This document shows positions 8,830 to 18,154 of a DNA stretch of 64,000 bases, piece after piece. The position numbers were made by a program, and so were the translations under genes. The notes below the pieces were generated by a model that saw only the letters and a list, made by a program, of their open reading frames with translations, was not told where the DNA came from and did not search any database. Origin of the DNA: Bacteroidota bacterium (GTDB lineage Bacteria; Bacteroidota; Bacteroidia; Bacteroidales; Bacteroidaceae). Location of the stretch: assembly GCA_023426145.1 (NCBI GenBank), contig JAFABG010000037.1, positions 6,403-70,402 on the forward strand. The letters run 5' to 3'. The stretch's first letter is position 1. Every line of letters starts with the position of its first letter.

Positions 8830-8911
8830 TGCCAACGTATTGACACAAGTGTGCCAATACGTTGGCAAGGCCGTGCCAATAGAGTGGCATAGTTGTGCCA
8901 CCCTATTGGCA
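8830..8911. repeat. Four 16-bp palindromes at exact 22-bp spacing
   Basis: Units start at 8830, 8852, 8874 and 8896. Each is a palindrome of the form TGCCAA-N4-TTGGCA; the best copy is TGCCAATACGTTGGCA at 8852-8867. They are separated by 6-bp spacers. Neighbouring units can also pair with each other: GCCAACGTATTG 8831-8842 with CAATACGTTGGC 8855-8866, and GTGCCAATAG 8873-8882 with CTATTGGCAC 8903-8912. No T-run follows. The array has the same geometry as the one at 57804-57898 but a different sequence. Confidence 0.85.
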
Positions 8912-8979
8912 CAAGCAAAGTTCTATATCGTGCACAAATAACCTAGTAAAGATAATAACCTTGATAACATAACCTTGAT

Positions 8980-9822
8980 ATGACCAACTTGACTAACTAT
9001 CATAGCCATTGTCTCTATTGTGACGGACGTGCTAATATGGAAGATTTCATTCGTTTTGCTATTAGCCAAGGCTTTTCTTCTTATGGCATTTCTTCACACG
9101 CTCCTCTATCCTTTTCCACAGCATGGACGATGGAATGGGATCGCATGGATGATTATCTTGCTGAATTTTTTCGATTGAAAGCAAAATATGCAGCTAAGAT
9201 AGAACTGATCATCGGACTCGAAATCGATTACCTGAATGAAGATAGTCATCCTGGCATTTCAGCTTTCCAAAGGCTACCTCTCGACTACCGGATTGGCTCC
9301 GTACACATGCTCTATTCTCCTCAAGGGAGAGTGGTAGACATTGATACACCGGCCGATATTTTCCGTCAACTTGTTGACACTCATTTTGAGGGTGATCTGG
9401 ATCATGTGATTCGTCTCTATTATAAAAATCTCCTTCGGATGGTTGAGCTAGGAGGGTTCGACATTCTGGGACATGCTGACAAGATGCATTATAATGCCGC
9501 TTGCTACCGACCCGGTTTATTGGATGAGCTGTGGTATGATCAATTGGTAAGCGATTATTTTGCAGAGATTGCTTGTCATCACTACATCGTTGAAATTAAT
9601 ACAAAGGCCTATCATGATTTGGGTACGTTTTACCCGAACGAACGCTATTTTACCTTGTTGAAAGAATTAGGTATCCGAGTACAGGTCAATAGCGATGCGC
9701 ACTATCCGGAAAGGATCAATAATAGTCGTACTGAAGCTTTGTTCGCTTTAAAAAAGGCAGGGTTTACTACAGTCGTAGAGTGGCATAACGGGCAATGGAA
9801 AGATATGCCCCTTATGCCTTGA
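8980..9822 (+). CDS. PHP-domain histidinol-phosphatase-like enzyme
   Basis: A 280-residue cytoplasmic PHP hydrolase of the HisJ/HisK type. The metal-binding motifs are NYHSHCLYCDGR at the N-terminus, SSHAPL, an E in LIIGLEIDY, IGSVHML, DILGHADKMHY and VNSDAHYPER near the C-terminus. The likely reaction is histidinol-phosphate to histidinol plus phosphate, the penultimate step of histidine synthesis. No other his gene is adjacent, so another phosphoester substrate is possible. Confidence 0.8.
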   Translation: MTNLTNYHSHCLYCDGRANMEDFIRFAISQGFSSYGISSHAPLSFSTAWTMEWDRMDDYLAEFFRLKAKYAAKIELIIGLEIDYLNEDSHPGISAFQRLPLDYRIGSVHMLYSPQGRVVDIDTPADIFRQLVDTHFEGDLDHVIRLYYKNLLRMVELGGFDILGHADKMHYNAACYRPGLLDELWYDQLVSDYFAEIACHHYIVEINTKAYHDLGTFYPNERYFTLLKELGIRVQVNSDAHYPERINNSRTEALFALKKAGFTTVVEWHNGQWKDMPLMP

Positions 9823-9838
9823 ATCTAAGTGCTGATTT

Positions 9839-11074
9839 TTAGTCTATTCGTTTACACGAATTGGCCAATAAGAAGTCATTCAGAGCTTCTTCATAGTTGC
9901 CATTAATCAAGATATGATGATTGCCTAATGGATTTCTTAAGAAGTAGTCCGTAGGGGTGTTCATGTGGATACGTACTTGCGTGCGACACATATTAATGTA
10001 GTTAGTATTCTCCGTAAGCGTTCCCGTAGTCAGATAATACTCATCCAAACATTCTCCGCCACATTTCACGATCGTTACGTCACCCGTTGGAAGAATACCT
10101 TGAATGGCTATTCCTTTTTCAGTTTCAAAATGGTTGCGGATGATATATCTTTCCGTTTGTTGCAGTCCTACAGTGCAGTGCGCTAGCACCAAGTCGTTTG
10201 TTCTGGCGTTAATCATGGATGGGTTTGCCATAAATCCATTTTTTCCTGTGAGTGCTTTTACGGCTAAAAGCGTAAAAACTGACTGAAGATCACCTTCGCA
10301 TCCAGCTATAATGCCATCATCATTCAATAGGGATAGAGAGAGGCAGCCCGTGGTGTTCAGTTGTTCTATGAGTTTGAAGCAACTGAGCGTCAAAGCATCC
10401 AGATTATCTTCTTTACAGACCTTTTTTATGGCTCGATATAAGCGCATAGCTTTGATTAAGTCCTCTGGAGTACCCTCGCGGCAGGCAAGGGCTTGCGAGG
10501 CAACAGCGGCACAAGATGCACCGACTTCATCATCCGTTATTTGTTCGAAATATTCATATATTCTTTCCAACGGTATATCTATATATTCGATTCCCCAGCG
10601 CCTTTTAGCTAAAAGGTAATCTACGTTGCTTGCAATCAACCATGAAGAAGGGCTTCCGATAACCCCAATTCGCTTACCGAATAAGGTACGTTGCGCTTGA
10701 AAGTTATTATAAAGGATATGTACTCGTTGAACAATAGTTGACAATTCACCATGAAGAATTTCGCTCTTCATGCCTCTGTTACGTAGCCAAGTAGAAATCT
10801 CTAAGGCGGCTGCCAGTGAATTCTGCATGCCATCGGCTAATAAAATAGCAGGGCGGGGGAGGCGTTCGAAGTGTTGAATGACAAGTTTCTCTACTCCTCC
10901 GGTGGCTATAAAAATGAGTTTGAAATCATCGCTACTTAGCTGATCCATATCTTTACAATCTACAAGCTTCACGGTGTAGTATTTTTCGAGCTCGCTCAAA
11001 ATGGCTTCATGAGAGATTCGTAAAGAGATCTGTTTTTGAAGGATGGAAGCGAAAGAAATCAAGTGTATCGTCAT
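9839..11074 (-). CDS. Sugar-isomerase-like protein (fucose/arabinose isomerase fold)
   Basis: A 411-residue cytoplasmic protein from the ATG complementary to 11072-11074. A TTG eight codons upstream is less likely. A -7-like TACATTTG lies at 11104-11111. The N-terminal half has alternating strands and glycine-rich turns (LIFIATGGVEKLV, IGVIGSPSSWL), and the C-terminal half resembles the substrate domain of L-fucose/L-arabinose isomerases (CEGDLQSVFTLLAVKALTG). No sugar-catabolic genes surround it, so the substrate is open. The isomerase call is from memory of family appearance. Confidence 0.55.
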   Translation of the reverse strand: MTIHLISFASILQKQISLRISHEAILSELEKYYTVKLVDCKDMDQLSSDDFKLIFIATGGVEKLVIQHFERLPRPAILLADGMQNSLAAALEISTWLRNRGMKSEILHGELSTIVQRVHILYNNFQAQRTLFGKRIGVIGSPSSWLIASNVDYLLAKRRWGIEYIDIPLERIYEYFEQITDDEVGASCAAVASQALACREGTPEDLIKAMRLYRAIKKVCKEDNLDALTLSCFKLIEQLNTTGCLSLSLLNDDGIIAGCEGDLQSVFTLLAVKALTGKNGFMANPSMINARTNDLVLAHCTVGLQQTERYIIRNHFETEKGIAIQGILPTGDVTIVKCGGECLDEYYLTTGTLTENTNYINMCRTQVRIHMNTPTDYFLRNPLGNHHILINGNYEEALNDFLLANSCKRID

Positions 11075-11254
11075 TCTGATATTAATTAAAGTTTTCAATA
11101 TGACAAATGTATAGCTTTCTTTTCATATAGCTACTACGTTTTTAACCTTACTAAGGTTTTTAAAGTTTTTATGTCTCTGTATTCAAATAATTGAGTACAT
11201 TTGCAGCTCTTAGTCTAAAATCTAAATAGTAATTAGTAATTTGTAATTAAAATT

Positions 11255-12454
11255 ATGCCTATTATATCTATTCGCGGAAATGAGATGCCCGCATCTCCTA
11301 TTAGAAAACTGGCTCCTCTTGCTGAAAATGCAAAACAGCGTGGAGTCCATGTCTTTCACCTGAATATCGGACAGCCTGATCTGCCGACACCTCAGGCCGC
11401 GATTGATGCGATACGTAATATTGATCGCAATGTGTTGGAATATAGTCCTAGTGCCGGCTATCGTAGTTATCGGGAGAAACTAGTAGGCTATTATGCTAAA
11501 TTCAATATCAACCTCACTGCTGATGATATCATTATTACTTCAGGAGGATCTGAGGCTGTGCTTTTCGCATTTCTGTCTTGTTTGAATCCGGGAGATGAAA
11601 TCATCGTTCCCGAACCGGCTTATGCCAACTATATGGCTTTTGCCATTTCAGCTGGAGCCGTCATTCGTACGATAGCTACAACTATCGAAGAAGGCTTCTC
11701 ATTGCCAAAAGTAGAAAAGTTTGAAGAACTGATCAATGAACGTACTAAAGCTATTTTAATTTGTAACCCCAATAATCCGACTGGTTATTTATATACTCGT
11801 CGCGAAATGAATCAAATTCGTGATTTGGTGAAGAAATACGATCTATTCCTTTTCTCGGATGAAGTCTATCGCGAGTTTATTTATACCGGTTCGCCTTATA
11901 TTTCAGCTTGTCATCTGGAAGGCATTGAGAATAATGTGGTATTGATTGATTCTGTATCAAAACGTTATTCGGAATGCGGCATACGTATCGGTGCACTCAT
12001 AACTAAGAACAAAGAGATTCGTGATGCCGTCATGAAGTTCTGTCAAGCTCGTTTAAGTCCGCCATTGATTGGACAGATTGCTGCTGAGGCTTCCCTCGAT
12101 GCGCCTGAAGAATATTATCGCGAAACGTATGATGAGTATGTTGAACGTCGTAAATGTCTGATTGATGGTTTGAACCGCATACCCGGTGTTTATTCTCCTA
12201 TTCCTATGGGGGCATTCTATACTGTAGCCAAATTGCCGGTAGACGATTCGGATAAATTTTGTGCTTGGTGTCTTTCTGATTTCGAATATGAAGGACAAAC
12301 CGTTTTTATGGCACCTGCTTCCGGCTTCTATACCACTCCCGGTTCTGGTATCAATGAAGTGCGTATTGCCTATGTGCTAAAAAAGAAAGATTTGGTTCGT
12401 GCACTTTTCATCTTGCAAAAAGCTTTGGAAGCCTATCCAGGAAGAACCGTATAA
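11255..12454 (+). CDS. Class I/II PLP aminotransferase, aspartate-aminotransferase-like
   Basis: A 399-residue fold-type I aminotransferase. The motifs are NIGQPDLPTP near the N-terminus, TSGGSEA for cofactor phosphate contacts, CNPNNPTG, the cofactor-contacting FSDEVYREF, and the Schiff-base Lys236 in SVSKRYSECGIRIG. It should transfer amino groups between an amino acid and 2-oxoglutarate in the cytoplasm. The exact substrate cannot be told from sequence. A -7-like TACATTTG lies at 11196-11203. It is probably monocistronic or transcribed with the permease downstream. Confidence 0.85.
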   Translation: MPIISIRGNEMPASPIRKLAPLAENAKQRGVHVFHLNIGQPDLPTPQAAIDAIRNIDRNVLEYSPSAGYRSYREKLVGYYAKFNINLTADDIIITSGGSEAVLFAFLSCLNPGDEIIVPEPAYANYMAFAISAGAVIRTIATTIEEGFSLPKVEKFEELINERTKAILICNPNNPTGYLYTRREMNQIRDLVKKYDLFLFSDEVYREFIYTGSPYISACHLEGIENNVVLIDSVSKRYSECGIRIGALITKNKEIRDAVMKFCQARLSPPLIGQIAAEASLDAPEEYYRETYDEYVERRKCLIDGLNRIPGVYSPIPMGAFYTVAKLPVDDSDKFCAWCLSDFEYEGQTVFMAPASGFYTTPGSGINEVRIAYVLKKKDLVRALFILQKALEAYPGRTV

Positions 12455-12503
12455 TGGTTCGGTATGAAGCCTCATTGTGATTAATGCTTAAAACATTAGA
12501 ATT

Positions 12504-13748
12504 TTGTCAATCTCTCTTTTCATAGCTCGTCGTATTTACCGTGATAGTGATGGCGGAAAGCAAGTTTCGCGGCCTGCCGTTCTCATTGCTATGACTGGCA
12601 TTGCTATTGGATTGGCCGTAATGATTATTGCGGTAGCCGTAGTCATTGGGTTTAAGAGTGAGGTTAGAAACAAAGTTATTGGCTTTGGATCGCATATCCA
12701 GATCGCCAACTTGGATGCCGTTAATTCCTATGAGACTTATCCGATAGTGGCCAGCGACAGTGTAATGTCTGCTCTTTCGGCTCTTCCGGAGGTCAGTCAT
12801 GTGCAACGTTATTCCACAAAACCTGGAATGATTAAAACAGATGATGCGTTTCAGGGGATGGTATTAAAAGGTGTAGGCCCTGAGTTTGATCCTAGCTTTA
12901 TGAAACAATACTTAGTGGAGGGTGACATTCCCGAGTTTAGTGATTCTGTCTCCACTAATCAGGTTTTGATATCCAAGTCTTTAGCAGTTAAAATGAAGTT
13001 AAAGGTTGGCGACAAGATATACACTTATTATATACAAGACGGAGTGCGTGCACGGCGTTTGACCATTGCAGGCATCTATCAAACAAATTTCTCCGAATAT
13101 GATAATCTTTTTCTGCTGACAGATTTAAGCTTAGTGAATCGGCTGAATGGCTGGAAACATAGTCAGGTGAGCGGCCTCGAATTGCAGGTACGGCATTATG
13201 ATAAACTGGAAGATATAACCTATTCGATAGCCGAAAAGTACGATAATCGTAAAGACGCCTTTGGCGGGGTCTATTACGTGCGCAATATTGAGCAACTCAA
13301 TCCACAGATTTTTGCTTGGCTCGACTTGCTCGACTTAAATGTATGGGTGATCCTTATATTAATGGTTGGAGTGGCCGGTTTTACGATGATTTCAGGCTTA
13401 TTGATTATTATCATCGAACGTACCAATATGATTGGGATACTCAAGGCTTTGGGCGCAAATAATTTTACGATTCGGAAAACCTTTCTTTGGTTTGCTGTCT
13501 TCCTCATTGGCAAAGGCATGTTCTGGGGAAATGTGGTGGGTCTTACCTTCTGTATTCTTCAATCTCAGTTTGGCCTATTTAAACTCGATCCGGAAACTTA
13601 TTATGTTGACACTGTGCCGGTTTCGTTCAACGTGCTACTTTTCTTATTGATCAATATAGGCACTTTGTTGGCGGCAGTAATCATGTTGATTGGTCCTTCC
13701 TATCTGATCACAAAAATCAATCCGGCCAGTTCCATGCGCTACGAGTAA
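12504..13748 (+). CDS. LolC/LolE-like FtsX-family permease
   Basis: A 414-residue inner-membrane protein with one N-terminal transmembrane helix (about 26-50), a large periplasmic domain, and three C-terminal helices. This is the MacB/LolC topology. It starts at TTG 12504; the sequence SLFIARRIYRD directly before the first helix is typical of this family's N-terminus. LolCDE complexes release lipoproteins for transport to the outer membrane. No LolD-type ATPase is adjacent, which is usual in Bacteroidetes. The role is inferred from the fold. Confidence 0.8.
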   Translation: MSISLFIARRIYRDSDGGKQVSRPAVLIAMTGIAIGLAVMIIAVAVVIGFKSEVRNKVIGFGSHIQIANLDAVNSYETYPIVASDSVMSALSALPEVSHVQRYSTKPGMIKTDDAFQGMVLKGVGPEFDPSFMKQYLVEGDIPEFSDSVSTNQVLISKSLAVKMKLKVGDKIYTYYIQDGVRARRLTIAGIYQTNFSEYDNLFLLTDLSLVNRLNGWKHSQVSGLELQVRHYDKLEDITYSIAEKYDNRKDAFGGVYYVRNIEQLNPQIFAWLDLLDLNVWVILILMVGVAGFTMISGLLIIIIERTNMIGILKALGANNFTIRKTFLWFAVFLIGKGMFWGNVVGLTFCILQSQFGLFKLDPETYYVDTVPVSFNVLLFLLINIGTLLAAVIMLIGPSYLITKINPASSMRYE

Positions 13749-13878
13749 TCATCCTCTTTTCTGTCCCGATTTTATATTAAAAATAAATTAGTCTCTTGCC
13801 GATTAGCGAGTGAATAATATGTCTATATTTGCGGCCGATTTACTTAATATCCTCTTGTAGGTTTAATTTTTAACCATT

Positions 13879-15345
13879 ATGAATAATGTGTTAATTCTCT
13901 TGGATAATCCGGATGATTGGAAACCCTATTGCGAGACCAAAAGCGTCTTGACTGTTTCTGATTATCTGAAGAACAAGCCGGTTGAGAAAGACCGGAAGTT
14001 AGTTATTAATCTTAGTAATGACTATAGTTATAATTCTGAAGGCTATTATTGTTCGTTGCTAGCCCAAACGAGAGGGCAGCGAGTGATTCCCGATGTGGAC
14101 ATCATCAATAAACTGGAAACCGGAACCGGCATTCGAATGGGACGTAGTCTTCAGGCACTTTGTTATCAGTGGATACAGAAGAATGAAATTAAAAGTGATA
14201 TTTGGTTTTTGAATATTTATTTTGGTAAATGCCGTGAAAAGGGGCTAGAAAGGGTGGCTCGATTCATCTTTGAAAACTATCCGTGTCCGCTACTAAGAGT
14301 TGCTCTGAATACGAATCCAAAAAATCAGATTGAGAACATTCAATTTCTACCTTTAAATCTGTTAACTGATGAGGAGCAAGATTTTTTCGCGGATACATTG
14401 GATAACTTCAATAAGAAAATTTGGCGCGCACCTAAATCGGCAAAAACTTCTAGATATAGTTTGGCAGTGCTAGTGGATCCGAAAGAGAAATTCCCACCTA
14501 GTAATAAAGGAGCTTTGCATAAATTGTCAGAGGTAGCCAAAAAGATGAATATCCATGTGGAGATGATTACCGAAGACGATGCAATGCGTTTGCTTGAGTT
14601 TGATGCGCTTTTTATTCGTACTACCACGTCGCTGAATCATTACACTTTTCATATGTCACAGTTGGCTGCGCAAAATGGTATGGTTGTTATTGACGATCCC
14701 TTGTCTATTATCCGATGCACCAACAAGGTCTATCTGAAAGAACTGTTTGAAAAAGAAAAAATTCCGGCTCCAAAGTCAACATTGGTTTTTCAATCCAACG
14801 AGAATTCTTTTGCGCAGATCGGCGAAGAAGTGGGTGTTCCTTTTATCTTGAAAATCCCTGATGGTTCTTATTCGATTGGCATGAAAAAGGTGTCCAATGA
14901 AGAAGAACTGAAAGCTAGTTTGGATATTCTTTTTCAGAAGTCGGCCATTTTATTGGCGCAAGCGTTTACGCCTACTGAGTTTGATTGGCGTGTCGGCTTG
15001 TTGAATGGTGTTCCTCTCTATGCGTGTAAGTATTACATGGCCAAAGGACACTGGCAAATATATTGCCATTACGATTCCGGAAGAAGTCGTTGTGGACTGG
15101 TTGATACCATTCCGATCTATCAAGTTCCACGCGTAGTACTTGATACTGCTGTGAAAGCTGCGAATCTTATAGGCAAAGGATTGTATGGGGTTGATCTTAA
15201 AATGGTAGATGATAAGGCGTATGTCATTGAAATCAATGATAATCCGAGTATCGATCATGAGTTGGAGGATGCTATTATTGGTGATGAAATGTATTATCGC
15301 TTGCTAAATCATTTTGAGCAGGCCTTAGAAACGAAGCGTTATTAA
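13879..15345 (+). CDS. RimK-like ATP-grasp ligase
   Basis: A 488-residue protein. An N-terminal domain of about 190 residues is followed by an ATP-grasp fold with the nucleotide-binding GVPFILKIPDGSYSIGMKKV, the metal-binding VDLKMVDDKAYVIEINDNPSID and basic residues between. RimK-class enzymes add glutamate or other amino acids to a carboxylate. An acetyltransferase gene follows after 3 nt, so the two probably act on the same product or target. A -7-like TATATTTG is at 13824-13831. The substrate is unknown. Confidence 0.8.
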   Translation: MNNVLILLDNPDDWKPYCETKSVLTVSDYLKNKPVEKDRKLVINLSNDYSYNSEGYYCSLLAQTRGQRVIPDVDIINKLETGTGIRMGRSLQALCYQWIQKNEIKSDIWFLNIYFGKCREKGLERVARFIFENYPCPLLRVALNTNPKNQIENIQFLPLNLLTDEEQDFFADTLDNFNKKIWRAPKSAKTSRYSLAVLVDPKEKFPPSNKGALHKLSEVAKKMNIHVEMITEDDAMRLLEFDALFIRTTTSLNHYTFHMSQLAAQNGMVVIDDPLSIIRCTNKVYLKELFEKEKIPAPKSTLVFQSNENSFAQIGEEVGVPFILKIPDGSYSIGMKKVSNEEELKASLDILFQKSAILLAQAFTPTEFDWRVGLLNGVPLYACKYYMAKGHWQIYCHYDSGRSRCGLVDTIPIYQVPRVVLDTAVKAANLIGKGLYGVDLKMVDDKAYVIEINDNPSIDHELEDAIIGDEMYYRLLNHFEQALETKRY

Positions 15346-15348
15346 TTA

Positions 15349-15807
15349 ATGAAGGATCAGGCAATGGCGGAGCTCCGCAAGGCTACAATAGAAGACATTC
15401 CTGCTATTATGGAAATAGAATGGAAGTGCTTTTTAGAAGATAGTTTTTCGAAAGAACAATTTGTTTATTTAATCACTCGTTCGAAAGGGGACTTTTATGT
15501 GGTGATTCAACAAAAGCAAGTTGTTGCCTATATTACGCTATTGTTTCATCAACGTACACGCTATTTGAGAGTCTATTCGATAGCTGTTCATCCAGATTTC
15601 CAAGGACAAAGATTGGGACAATTGCTCATGGAGCAATCCGTGCAGACCGCTAAAGCTTATGGTGCTGACAAAATAACGCTTGAGGTGAAAGTGGGCAATC
15701 GGGCTGCTATCAGCTTATATCAAAAAAATGGCTTTACTCCAGAAGGAGTGAAGCCAGCATATTACCATGATGGTTCGGATGCTCTTTATATGCAACGAAC
15801 GCTGTAG
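15349..15807 (+). CDS. GNAT acetyltransferase (RimI-like)
   Basis: A 152-residue GNAT enzyme. The acetyl-CoA-binding motif is VHPDFQGQRLGQLLMEQ, followed by ITLEVKVGNRAAISLYQKNGF, the classic C-terminal part of RimI-type acetyltransferases. It starts at ATG 15349; a second ATG four codons later is possible. It is translationally coupled to the ATP-grasp gene (3-nt gap). The substrate may be a peptide amino group or a small molecule. Confidence 0.85.
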   Translation: MKDQAMAELRKATIEDIPAIMEIEWKCFLEDSFSKEQFVYLITRSKGDFYVVIQQKQVVAYITLLFHQRTRYLRVYSIAVHPDFQGQRLGQLLMEQSVQTAKAYGADKITLEVKVGNRAAISLYQKNGFTPEGVKPAYYHDGSDALYMQRTL

Positions 15808-15816
15808 AGCTTCGGA

Positions 15817-16989
15817 TCATCTTCTCATGAAATCTCCTTTTCCCCGTAATAATCGGCAGCACTTAAAATAGAGCGACTGCAACGGTTGAAGTAGATCGAA
15901 TATCGGCAGGGTGAAATAATACCTTCTTTCGCCTCCCATCTCCTTAGCAGTACGGTTGATCACGAGGGCCTGCGTGGTGAAGCGCAATACGTATAACAAT
16001 AAAGCTATGCCGGCCGCCAACCAGTGTTGATTGAGTATACCCATGACAATACTCGAGATGAATGCAACATAGAATAACAACCGCGAAAAGGTTTCAAAAC
16101 CACAGAGATAGCGCTGGATGCCACAGTAGAAGCGAGCAGTAGCCATATAACTGATTTTCTCTTCTTTCCAATCTTTGTAACGATATACGGGTTGTATGCG
16201 CATAGTAGCGTTAATGTCGGTTTCCACCTTTGTATTAGTGGGGGTGGCCACTTGATTAATAAATAGATCATCCTCTCCACGTTGTAGATTTAGATGACTA
16301 GAGAACCCTTTAGTTTGATAAAACAATTCTTTTCGATAAGCCATATTACGCCCGATACCCATATATGGTTTACCGGCAAGTGCAAAGCCCAGAAAACGTA
16401 AAGACTGGAAAAGAGTGTCGAAAGCAATACGTTTGTGCATCCAACCTTTTGTTCGGTCATAACCACTATAGCCCAACACAATTTGAGTTTGCGAGGTGAA
16501 GTTACGCGCCATTAATTTTAGCCATTGATTACTTGCAGGCATACAGTTGGTTTCTGTAAATATTAGCCAGTCGTGTTTACTTGCTTTAACCCCTAGAGTA
16601 AGGGCTAATTTTTTATGACTGATATAACGGGCACTTTCTGGTGTAAAGCTATGATAAAGGTGGTGATATTTTTCCTCCATGTGGCATAGCACATCTTCCG
16701 TTTCATCGGTGGAAGCATCATTAATAACGATCACTTCGAAGTTTGGATAATCTTGCTCTAATAAAGCTGGTAAGAGTCGGCGGAGGTTATCAGCCTCATT
16801 ACGTGCACATAGCAGAATGGATACTGGAGGAAGATCTTTGCTGAAATGTAATTCTTCTTTGCGGGAGGATTTGTTACGAGCATGTATACGATTGTATATA
16901 CCGATATAGTAAATAAGTTGGATGATAAAAAGAATCCCCGCTGCCGATAAAAGTATCAGTTCGAGGGTATCGAAGATAAATGGTTCCAT
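15817..16989 (-). CDS. Membrane family 2 glycosyltransferase
   Basis: A 390-residue protein with an N-terminal membrane helix, a GT-A domain and a group of C-terminal helices. The GT2 signature is PVSILLCARNEADNLRRLLPALL and VIVINDASTDETE, with the acceptor-site acidic motif RGEDDLFIN. It should transfer an activated sugar on the cytoplasmic face of the inner membrane, for example to a lipid or polysaccharide. It converges with the acetyltransferase with 9 nt between them. Confidence 0.8.
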   Translation of the reverse strand: MEPFIFDTLELILLSAAGILFIIQLIYYIGIYNRIHARNKSSRKEELHFSKDLPPVSILLCARNEADNLRRLLPALLEQDYPNFEVIVINDASTDETEDVLCHMEEKYHHLYHSFTPESARYISHKKLALTLGVKASKHDWLIFTETNCMPASNQWLKLMARNFTSQTQIVLGYSGYDRTKGWMHKRIAFDTLFQSLRFLGFALAGKPYMGIGRNMAYRKELFYQTKGFSSHLNLQRGEDDLFINQVATPTNTKVETDINATMRIQPVYRYKDWKEEKISYMATARFYCGIQRYLCGFETFSRLLFYVAFISSIVMGILNQHWLAAGIALLLYVLRFTTQALVINRTAKEMGGERRYYFTLPIFDLLQPLQSLYFKCCRLLRGKGDFMRR

Positions 16990-17044
16990 TGCCTTAAAGT
17001 GTCATTTTTCATTCGCAAAAGTACGCAATTTTTTGAGATCTTTC

Positions 17045-18070
17045 TTACCTAGGAGGGAGGTTATTTCTGGATTCAAGATATTCTTTTTTGAACATATCCA
17101 CAAAAAGGAAAAATAGGGATAACAGTAGCGGACCAAAGATGATGCCCATGAAGCCAAAAAGCCGTAAACCTATGACTACTCCAAATACGGTTATGAGTGG
17201 GTGAATATCGGCTATTTTCTTTTGGAGGATGAATCGGATCAGATTGTCGGACTGTGAAATAACTATCGCTCCATAGGCACCCAGACAGATAGCATTGAAC
17301 CAATCTCCGGTAATGGCGAGATAGATCGCCACAGGAAACCAGATCAGTGCGGTTCCGATCATCGGGATGATGGTGGCAAAGCAAGTAAGAAATCCTAGGA
17401 TCAAAACATTAGGAGCACTGAAAAGGAGATACCCTATCATGGCCACTCCTCCTTGAATAATGGCTAACAGAGGAATACCGATGGCATTGGAACGGACAAT
17501 CATTTTTATTTTATCAATAACTTCTTGCGTATTCTCTTTATTAAAAGGGAGTATATCATTAATGTATTGTTCCATCTTGCGTCCACCTATAAGCATGAAA
17601 TATAACACGAATACAAGGACAAATAAGTTAATAGCTAGGCTACTGATACCTTCCATGATGAATTGCCCAATGCGTGGGAGGATCGACACTAAGAAAGCTA
17701 GTGTGTCTTTTCCTAGCACATCAAAACCTGTTTTTTCTTTTATAAATTCTGTGACTTGTTGTAGAGGGGCAATATAGTTTTGTGGATCTAAGTTGACGTC
17801 TTGAAGTTGGCTAACTAATAGCCATACAGTGAGCCCCAATGGGACAAGAAAGACTAAAATCGTTTCTACTGTAATGAGCAAAGCAGCAAAGCTACGTTTG
17901 ATGTGCCATTTCTCTGTGAGATGAATCATGTGTCTGCGCACCAATATGTAGATGGTGAGCGCTCCAAGCAATCCTCCTAAGAAAGGGGTGATCTGCCGGA
18001 AAATGATGACTCCTATAAATAGGATGATAATGATGAGGGAATATTTCCAGTATTGTTCTTTGATGCTCAT
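17045..18070 (-). CDS. AI-2E/PerM-family membrane protein
   Basis: A 341-residue inner-membrane protein with about eight hydrophobic helices. It has the family's glycine/proline-rich C-terminal motif around DIHPLITVFGVVIGLRLFGF, with GIIFGPLL following. Members are putative permeases, and some are linked to signal export or sodium/proton exchange, so the transported substrate cannot be set here. The downstream glycosyltransferase on the same strand may be cotranscribed. Confidence 0.8.
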   Translation of the reverse strand: MSIKEQYWKYSLIIIILFIGVIIFRQITPFLGGLLGALTIYILVRRHMIHLTEKWHIKRSFAALLITVETILVFLVPLGLTVWLLVSQLQDVNLDPQNYIAPLQQVTEFIKEKTGFDVLGKDTLAFLVSILPRIGQFIMEGISSLAINLFVLVFVLYFMLIGGRKMEQYINDILPFNKENTQEVIDKIKMIVRSNAIGIPLLAIIQGGVAMIGYLLFSAPNVLILGFLTCFATIIPMIGTALIWFPVAIYLAITGDWFNAICLGAYGAIVISQSDNLIRFILQKKIADIHPLITVFGVVIGLRLFGFMGIIFGPLLLSLFFLFVDMFKKEYLESRNNLPPR

Positions 18071-18154
18071 GAGATCTATGCTATTCGGTTACTTTGTAAA
18101 CAAAAGAAGAATGAAAAAGGTTTCGGGGTATAAGAGTAAAAGTAAAGTGAATGT

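Noticed and set aside
8830..8911. CRISPR array
   Set aside because: Repeat units are 16-bp palindromes with 6-bp spacers, far too short for CRISPR repeats and spacers, and there are no cas genes in the window. The same applies to 57804-57898.
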